Shown piece by piece: positions 59,182 through 64,000 of a DNA stretch of 64,000 nucleotides. Positions within the stretch are counted from its first letter, which is position 1. Every line of letters begins with the position of its first letter. This DNA is from DAISKN01 sp963716925. Lineage in GTDB: Bacteria; Acidobacteriota; Vicinamibacteria; Marinacidobacterales; SMYC01. The notes beneath the pieces are model-generated. The model did no database searches, had not been told where the DNA came from, and saw nothing but the letters and a program-made list of their open reading frames with translations. The stretch covers positions 930,001 through 994,000 of the forward strand of contig CAVQUX010000014.1 in NCBI GenBank assembly GCA_963716925.1, read 5' to 3'. Position numbers and translations under genes: made by a program.

Positions 59182-60498
59182 TCACCAGGGCAGGTACTTG
59201 CCGATGGCTTCGATCTTCGAGAGATCCAGGAGGATCACCGTCACCATGAGAAGGAGCAGCATGACGAAGCCCACCTGGAGAATGCGCTCCTTCAACTGGA
59301 GGCTGAAGTCGCGCCCCGAGAGCCCCTCGAGGGCGATGATCGCCATGTGCCCGCCGTCGAGGAGCGGGATCGGAAGCAGATTCAGGACCGCGAGGTTCAC
59401 GCTGAGGAGCGCCATGAACCAGAAGAGCACCTTCGGGCCCTGGCGGGCGGTCTCGCCCGATGCCTGAGCGATGCCGATGGGCCCCGAAAGCTGCTTCACC
59501 GACGCCCTGCCGGTCACCATCTTTCCCAGGATGACGAAGGTCATGCGTGTGAGCCGGACGATCTCGCTCGTCCCCGCCCCGAGCGCCTGCACGGGGTTCG
59601 TATAGCGCTCGATCCGGGTCGGAGGGGGGCTGAAGGTGATCCCGATGAGCCACCGCCCATCGCTCTCCCGGGGGGTGATGTTGAATACCAGGGACTCCTC
59701 GCCGCGCAGAACCTCGATCTCGACCGGGTTTCCCGCGCGCGCCTCGATGGCGTCGATGAGCTCGTCGAAGTGGAAAATCCGTTTGCCGCCGACCTTGGTG
59801 ATCACGTCTCCCGGCCGAATCCCCGCCTGCTCCGCGGGAAAGCCCGGGTTGAGGCTGCCAACGACCGGCTGAATCGCGGGAAAGAGCCCGGCGACTCCCG
59901 CGCCGTCCTCCTCCCTCAGCGCGACCTCGAGCTCGGTCTCGACGCGCTTCCCCTCTCGAAGGACGGCGACCGAGAGCTTCTCGTTCGCGCTCACGATGAC
60001 GTGATCGAGGACGTCGCTCCAGGTCTCGGTCTTCCTGCCTTCGATCTCGAGAATCCGATCGCCCTGGACGATCCCCGCCCTTCCCGCGGGCGAGTCCTGG
60101 GCCACGTAGCGGATGATCGGAGGATCGTCGAGCCCCGCGGGCCTCTCGAGCCCCACCATGAACAGAACGGTGAGGATGCCGATCGCGAGCACCAGGTTGG
60201 CGAGCGGCCCCGCGAACAGGATGGCGAGCCGCTCCCATTTGGAGCGGCTCATGAACTCCGCGGGATCGCCGCTCGACTCCGCGGGGTTGTCCCCCGCCAT
60301 CTTCACGTAGCCCCCGATCGGGAGCAGACCGATCACGTACTCCGTCTCGCCCCACTTGCGGCCGAGAAGCTTCGGCGGAAATCCGAGCGAGAACGTCTTG
60401 ACCCTCACCCCCACCCACTTGGCGGTCAGGAAGTGTCCCGACTCGTGGAAGAAGACGAGAACCCCCAGGACGAATGCGAAGGCGAGTAAGGTGGTCAT
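59182..60498 (-). CDS. rseP: Site-2 metalloprotease RseP
   Basis: A 438-residue membrane zinc protease. HESGH (18-22) provides His18, Glu19 and His22, and the third ligand is in LLDGGHM (about 387). Two PDZ domains lie between, and there are four membrane helices. It cleaves membrane-bound anti-sigma factors and signal-peptide remnants. It is the last of uppS-cdsA-dxr-rseP, 16 bp after dxr, a very common order. Confidence 0.97.
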   Translation of the reverse strand: MTTLLAFAFVLGVLVFFHESGHFLTAKWVGVRVKTFSLGFPPKLLGRKWGETEYVIGLLPIGGYVKMAGDNPAESSGDPAEFMSRSKWERLAILFAGPLANLVLAIGILTVLFMVGLERPAGLDDPPIIRYVAQDSPAGRAGIVQGDRILEIEGRKTETWSDVLDHVIVSANEKLSVAVLREGKRVETELEVALREEDGAGVAGLFPAIQPVVGSLNPGFPAEQAGIRPGDVITKVGGKRIFHFDELIDAIEARAGNPVEIEVLRGEESLVFNITPRESDGRWLIGITFSPPPTRIERYTNPVQALGAGTSEIVRLTRMTFVILGKMVTGRASVKQLSGPIGIAQASGETARQGPKVLFWFMALLSVNLAVLNLLPIPLLDGGHMAIIALEGLSGRDFSLQLKERILQVGFVMLLLLMVTVILLDLSKIEAIGKYLPW

Positions 60499-60514
60499 TG
60501 TGCTTCAGGAACCC

Positions 60515-61693
60515 TCAGCCGATCGCGACGGGCGCCGTGCGCGATACGAGGCGCTTCGCCTCCTCGCGCGCGCGGAGGTCCGCCTCGAGCACCGTTTCCA
60601 GATCGCCCGCCGCGCGGGTCTCGATCCGAGTCAGCGTCTCCGCGAGGATCTCCGCGATCGAGAGAAATCCGATGCGGTCGTGGAGGAATGCGTCCACCGC
60701 CACTTCGTTCGCGGCGTTGAGCGTCGCAGGCGCCGTGCCTCCCATCGAGAGCGCCCGGTAGGCGAGCCCGATTGCCGGAAACCGCTCGTGGTCCGGCGGA
60801 TGGAAGTCGAGGCTCATGGGGGAGTCGAGGTCGAGCGGAGGCAGTTCGCTTTCGACGCGCTCGGGGTAGGTGAGCGCGTACTGGATGGGAAGCCTCATGT
60901 CGGTCACGCCCAGCTGGGCCACGAGCGAACCGTCCACGAACTCCACCATGGAGTGGATCGTGGACTGGGGATGGACCACCACCCGCACCCGGTCGGCGGG
61001 CACCCCGAAGAGCCAATGGGCCTCGATGATCTCCAGGCCTTTGTTCATCATCGTCGCCGAATCGATGCTGATCTTCCGCCCCATGTTCCACGTCGGATGC
61101 TTCAGCGCTTCCGCTTTCGTGGCGCGACGCATGTCGTCGAGACTCGAAAGGCGAAAAGGACCTCCGGAGGCGGTGAGCCAGATTCGCTTGACGTCGTGCG
61201 ACCTGCCGTCCAGGCACTGGTGCACGGCGTTGTGCTCGCTGTCGACGGGAAGAAGCGCGCCCCCCGAGCTCGCGATCGCCCGCGTCATGAGCTCTCCCGC
61301 CATGACCATCGTCTCCTTGTTCGCGAGACCCACGGTCTTTCCCGCCTCGATCGCCCGGAGCGTGGGAACGAGACCGACCGCGCCTACCGTCGCCGACATC
61401 ACGAAGTCGCACCCTGGGTGCGTCGCGACCTCGACCATCCCCTCGATCCCCTGCAGCACCCGGACGTCGGGAAACTCGGAGCGCACTCGCGCCCGGTCCT
61501 CTTCAGGGGCGTCGGCCCCGAGGCTCACCACACGCGGGCGATGGCGGGCGATCTGCTCCATCAGGCGGTCCGTCTGCCGGCCCGCGGCTAGGCCGACCAC
61601 CTCGAACCGATCGGCGAGCCGTTCCACCACCCTCAAGGTGTTGGTTCCTATCGACCCCGTGGAGCCGAGAATCGAGATCCCTCTGGATTGCAT
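60515..61693 (-). CDS. dxr: 1-deoxy-D-xylulose 5-phosphate reductoisomerase
   Basis: A 392-residue enzyme of the MEP isoprenoid pathway. The NADPH motif is GSTGSIGTNTL near residue 9, catalytic residues include DSEHNAVHQ, and the substrate loop is LTASGGPF. The ATG at 61693 is preferred because AGGAAAG lies eight bases upstream; a second in-frame ATG at 61711 would add six residues. It supplies isoprenoid precursors for UppS in the same operon. Confidence 0.97.
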   Translation of the reverse strand: MQSRGISILGSTGSIGTNTLRVVERLADRFEVVGLAAGRQTDRLMEQIARHRPRVVSLGADAPEEDRARVRSEFPDVRVLQGIEGMVEVATHPGCDFVMSATVGAVGLVPTLRAIEAGKTVGLANKETMVMAGELMTRAIASSGGALLPVDSEHNAVHQCLDGRSHDVKRIWLTASGGPFRLSSLDDMRRATKAEALKHPTWNMGRKISIDSATMMNKGLEIIEAHWLFGVPADRVRVVVHPQSTIHSMVEFVDGSLVAQLGVTDMRLPIQYALTYPERVESELPPLDLDSPMSLDFHPPDHERFPAIGLAYRALSMGGTAPATLNAANEVAVDAFLHDRIGFLSIAEILAETLTRIETRAAGDLETVLEADLRAREEAKRLVSRTAPVAIG

Positions 61694-61757
61694 GTCGGTC
61701 GCTTTCCTCATTCTAGCCCTAGGCCGGGGACTTCCAAAGAGCCCGCGCGGGCTGATC

Positions 61758-62552
61758 TCAGAGCGCCGTCCACTTCGCGTAGAGGAACAGGAAGGGGGCG
61801 GCGAACAGCAGGCTGTCGATGCGATCGAGGACGCCGCCGTGGCCCGGGAGGAGCGAGGAGGTGTCCTTGATCCCCGCGGAGCGCTTCAACAGGGACTCGA
61901 AGAGATCTCCGACGACCCCCAGAATCGCCATGGAGAGGCCGAGCCCTGCGGCGACCACGAGCGCGAGCTCGGGGAGCGCCAGCAGGCCCAGGAGAATCGC
62001 CGTCCCCACCGAGAACAGGATGCCCCCCAGGAGTCCCTCGACGGTTTTCTTCGGGCTGAGGACGGGAGCGAGGGGGGTCCTTCCGAACGCGCGTCCGACG
62101 AAGTACGCCCCGGCGTCGCCGATCATCACCACCGCGAGCAGAAAGACGAGCCAGAGCCGCCCGTGATCCTCGGCCGTCATCCGGAGCCCCACCACCGTCC
62201 CCAGGAGCGCCCCCGCGTAGAGAATCGCGAAAACCGTCGCCACGATGGAGCCGAGGGTTTCGCGACCGGGATCCCGGGTGAAGACCGCAGCGAGCGCGAC
62301 GACGAGAACGGTCGCGATCCCGGCCTCCTGGAATCCGGGAAAGCCCGGATAGAACGAGGTCAGGGAGAGAGCGACGAGGGGATAGCCGACGGCGAAGAGG
62401 CTCCATCCCACCTTCGACGCCAAACGCGAGAGCTCCCAATAGCTCGCGAGCGCGAAAACGAGAGCGAGCGCGAGAAAGAGCCAGGCGGGGCCCTTCAGGA
62501 TCACGAGGAGCAGCAAAGGGACGGCGACGAGCGCCGTCAGAATCCGGGACAT
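61758..62552 (-). CDS. cdsA: Phosphatidate cytidylyltransferase
   Basis: A 264-residue membrane enzyme that makes CDP-diacylglycerol for phospholipid synthesis. About seven membrane helices. The family signature SAGIKDTSSLLPGHGGVLDR with catalytic Asp lies near 222-241. It follows uppS by 180 bp with a repeat between, and precedes dxr by 64 bp. Confidence 0.96.
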   Translation of the reverse strand: MSRILTALVAVPLLLLVILKGPAWLFLALALVFALASYWELSRLASKVGWSLFAVGYPLVALSLTSFYPGFPGFQEAGIATVLVVALAAVFTRDPGRETLGSIVATVFAILYAGALLGTVVGLRMTAEDHGRLWLVFLLAVVMIGDAGAYFVGRAFGRTPLAPVLSPKKTVEGLLGGILFSVGTAILLGLLALPELALVVAAGLGLSMAILGVVGDLFESLLKRSAGIKDTSSLLPGHGGVLDRIDSLLFAAPFLFLYAKWTAL

Positions 62553-62585
62553 GCTGGGCCCGTTCCCTCACAATCCCGGGAAAAA

Positions 62586-62678
62586 AACGCAAAGGCGCAA
62601 AGACGCAAAGACGCAAAGAAGAACCGGAAAAAGACGAGAATTCCCCTTTGCGCCTTAGCGCCTTTGCGTCTTTGCGTT
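62586..62678. repeat. Dispersed A-rich repeat (AACGCAAAGGCGCAAAG type), copy 2
   Basis: Left arm (62586-62621) of repeated GCAAAG 9-mers, and a complementary right arm (62644-62678) reading CCTTTGCGTCTTTGCGTT. The arms could form a long hairpin between uppS and cdsA. Copy 1 is at 40888-40964. Confidence 0.88.
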
Positions 62679-62732
62679 ACTTTCTTTTGTTTGGGCTTCA
62701 AGCCTGAGAACACGTGCCGTTTCGCCGCGAGG

Positions 62733-63530
62733 CTATGCCGTGCTTCGGGTCGGTGCCGCGGCGATCCCGCCGTAGCGGCGCTCGCGCTTCTGGAAGTCGA
62801 CGATCGCTTCGAAGAGATCGCGTTTGCGGAAGTCGGGCCACAGGGTCTCGGTCACCCAGATCTCGGCATAGGCGATCTGCCAGAGGAGGAAGTTCGAGAT
62901 GCGGAGCTCGCCGCTCGTTCGGATCAGGAGGTCCGGGTCGGCCACCCCCGCTGTGTAAAGGTGCTGGGAGAACGCCGCCTCGTCGAGCTGAGGCGGCTCG
63001 CCTTTCGCCAGCGCCTCGGCGACGACCGCACGGCAGGCATCGACGATCTCCGCCCTCCCGCCGTAGTTCAGAGCGATATTGAACAGGAGCCCCCGATTGC
63101 CGCGGGTGCGCTCCATCGCCGCCTCGAGCTCCGACACCACGTCCGGCGGGAGCTCGTGGAGTCGGCCGAGGACCTGGAAACGGATGTCGTTCTTGATGAG
63201 GGTGGAGAGCTCCAGGCGAAGGTACTGCTTCAGGAGCTTCATCAGGACGTCGATCTCGGTCTTCGGCCGCTTCCAGTTCTCGACCGAGAAGGCGTAGAGA
63301 GTGAGGACGGGAAGATCGAGCCGGGCGCAGGTCTCGACCGCTTCCCGCACCGAGGCGATTCCCGCGCGGTGACCCTCGACGCGGGGAAGCCCGCGCTTTT
63401 CGGCCCAGCGGCCGTTTCCGTCCATGATGACGGCCACGTGGCGCGGGAGCTTGTCGAGCTCGATCTGCTCGAAGAGCTCCCGCTCGACCGAGCCCTCGCG
63501 GGTCACTTCGAGGATGTCCTGGCGGCTCAT
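62733..63530 (-). CDS. uppS: Isoprenyl transferase (undecaprenyl diphosphate synthase)
   Basis: A 265-residue cis-prenyltransferase that builds the C55 carrier for peptidoglycan and other envelope polymers. HVAVIMDGNGRWA near 31-43 contains the catalytic Asp37; SVENWKRP and LLIRTSGELRISNFLLWQ are family blocks. The ATG at 63530 is chosen; an ATG at 63554 would add eight residues. It heads uppS-cdsA-dxr-rseP. Confidence 0.96.
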   Translation of the reverse strand: MSRQDILEVTREGSVERELFEQIELDKLPRHVAVIMDGNGRWAEKRGLPRVEGHRAGIASVREAVETCARLDLPVLTLYAFSVENWKRPKTEIDVLMKLLKQYLRLELSTLIKNDIRFQVLGRLHELPPDVVSELEAAMERTRGNRGLLFNIALNYGGRAEIVDACRAVVAEALAKGEPPQLDEAAFSQHLYTAGVADPDLLIRTSGELRISNFLLWQIAYAEIWVTETLWPDFRKRDLFEAIVDFQKRERRYGGIAAAPTRSTA

Positions 63531-63577
63531 GGCGCTCAAGTCGTACTGTACCATACCGTTCGCGCGCGTCCCATGGT

Positions 63578-64000
63578 ATGGTCCCGAAGGTGAGTCGCTT
63601 CTCGAGCGGTCTCGCCGCGGTGTTCTTCCTGCCTCTCGGCGCTCTTCTCCCGGGCCCCGATCGTTTCCTCGAGGACGAGGTCCACTTCCTGATCTCGTCC
63701 CGGGAGCGCGCGGAGCTCCTCGCTCTCGAAGACGCTCGGGAACGCGAGCGCTTCGTCGACCTCTTCTGGGCGCGGCGGGATCCCAGTCCCGGAACTCTCC
63801 GGAACGAAGCCCGCGAGAATCACGAGCGGCGGCTCGCGCAGTCCGATGCTCTCTTTCGCGAGGGCGCCGTCAGCGGCCGCCACTCGGAGCGGGGAAGGAT
63901 CCAGCAGCTGCTCGGCCCTCCGGGCTTCCGGGAGAGCTTCGATCGGTCTCCTCTCGTTCCCCTCGAGCTCTGGCACTACACGGGAGTCGGGAGCCCTTTC
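63578..64000 (+). CDS. GWxTD-domain protein, N-terminal part
   Basis: The first 141 residues of a gene running off the right edge. It has a signal peptide (about 8-25). The N-terminal GWxTD-family segment includes FLEDEVHFLIS, then RERFVDLFWARRDPSPGTLRNEA, and a QQLLGPPGF block. The GWxTD motif itself is outside the window. These exported proteins are common in Acidobacteriota and Bacteroidota; function is unknown. The gene is divergent from uppS. Confidence 0.85.
   Translation, partial: MVPKVSRFSSGLAAVFFLPLGALLPGPDRFLEDEVHFLISSRERAELLALEDARERERFVDLFWARRDPSPGTLRNEARENHERRLAQSDALFREGAVSGRHSERGRIQQLLGPPGFRESFDRSPLVPLELWHYTGVGSPF

Noticed and set aside
60870..63593. A 907-codon open frame on the plus strand opposite dxr, cdsA and uppS
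   Set aside because: Shadow of three well-supported genes; no domain or ribosome binding site, and it crosses the dispersed repeat.

Overview
The window is 64 kb of GC-rich, densely coded bacterial chromosome. It has housekeeping operons, no rRNA or tRNA gene, no insertion sequence and no CRISPR array. The gene content suggests a Gram-negative soil or sediment bacterium, most likely an Acidobacteriota member. Supporting signs are two TonB-like proteins with Gly-Gly-rich spacers, a GWxTD-domain protein, a DUF4388/J-domain protein, a fused alpha/gamma 2-oxoacid:ferredoxin oxidoreductase subunit, an Mrp ATPase fused to DUF971, and RseP/YajC/SecDF. The phylum is inferred; class cannot be decided from the sequence.

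Layout. 0-12.5 kb: a partial M19 dipeptidase, queG, two unknown proteins, kbl, dnaK, a DUF4388-J-TPR protein, an NtrC-type regulator with a cytosolic receiver-kinase, a LON-substrate-domain protein and a phosphoglycolate phosphatase-like enzyme. 12.5-16.3 kb: an Fe-S neighbourhood (Rrf2 regulator, IscA-type carrier, small ferredoxin, Rieske protein), a membrane protein/zinc-ribbon pair and a PHP phosphoesterase. 16.3-21.6 kb: a haem operon, ccsA-hemA-hemC-hemD-hemL, without hemB. 21.6-28.9 kb: an oligopeptide-type ABC substrate-binding lipoprotein, a 30-residue acidic peptide gene with its own ribosome binding site and terminator, an HD-GYP/GAF/GGDEF membrane protein and two ABC permeases. 28.8-33.9 kb: tdk, a DUF84 NTPase, a GHMP kinase, an outer-membrane-like protein, a Nudix hydrolase, and an end-joining pair (ligase, Ku). 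34-43 kb: korA-korB, a TonB-dependent receptor, Mrp-DUF971 and RelA/SpoT. 43-50 kb: a TPR lipoprotein, an OmpR-type two-component pair, and a tonB-exbB-exbD-exbD operon with a second TonB-like gene upstream. 50-54.4 kb: tgt-yajC-secD-secF. 54.4-54.8 kb: a compact transcription unit carrying a 15-codon lysine-rich ORF. 55-64 kb: a frameshifted HAD phosphatase, a HEAT-cyclophilin lipoprotein, an NSAR/OSBS-type enolase-superfamily enzyme, the envelope operon uppS-cdsA-dxr-rseP and a partial GWxTD protein.

The genes fit an envelope-centred economy. TonB/ExbBD would energise the TonB-dependent receptor. SecDF-YajC, UppS, CdsA and RseP make and police the envelope. The haem operon feeds cytochrome biogenesis through CcsA, and the Fe-S genes would supply KorAB, QueG and the Rieske protein.

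The most unusual locus is the 21.9-28.9 kb peptide-transport cluster around the 30-residue peptide gene, followed by the mini-gene unit at 54.45-54.80 kb. Three families of GC-rich or A-rich palindromic intergenic repeats also recur. One has two tandem copies at 21.7 kb and two in the opposite orientation at 54.8 kb.
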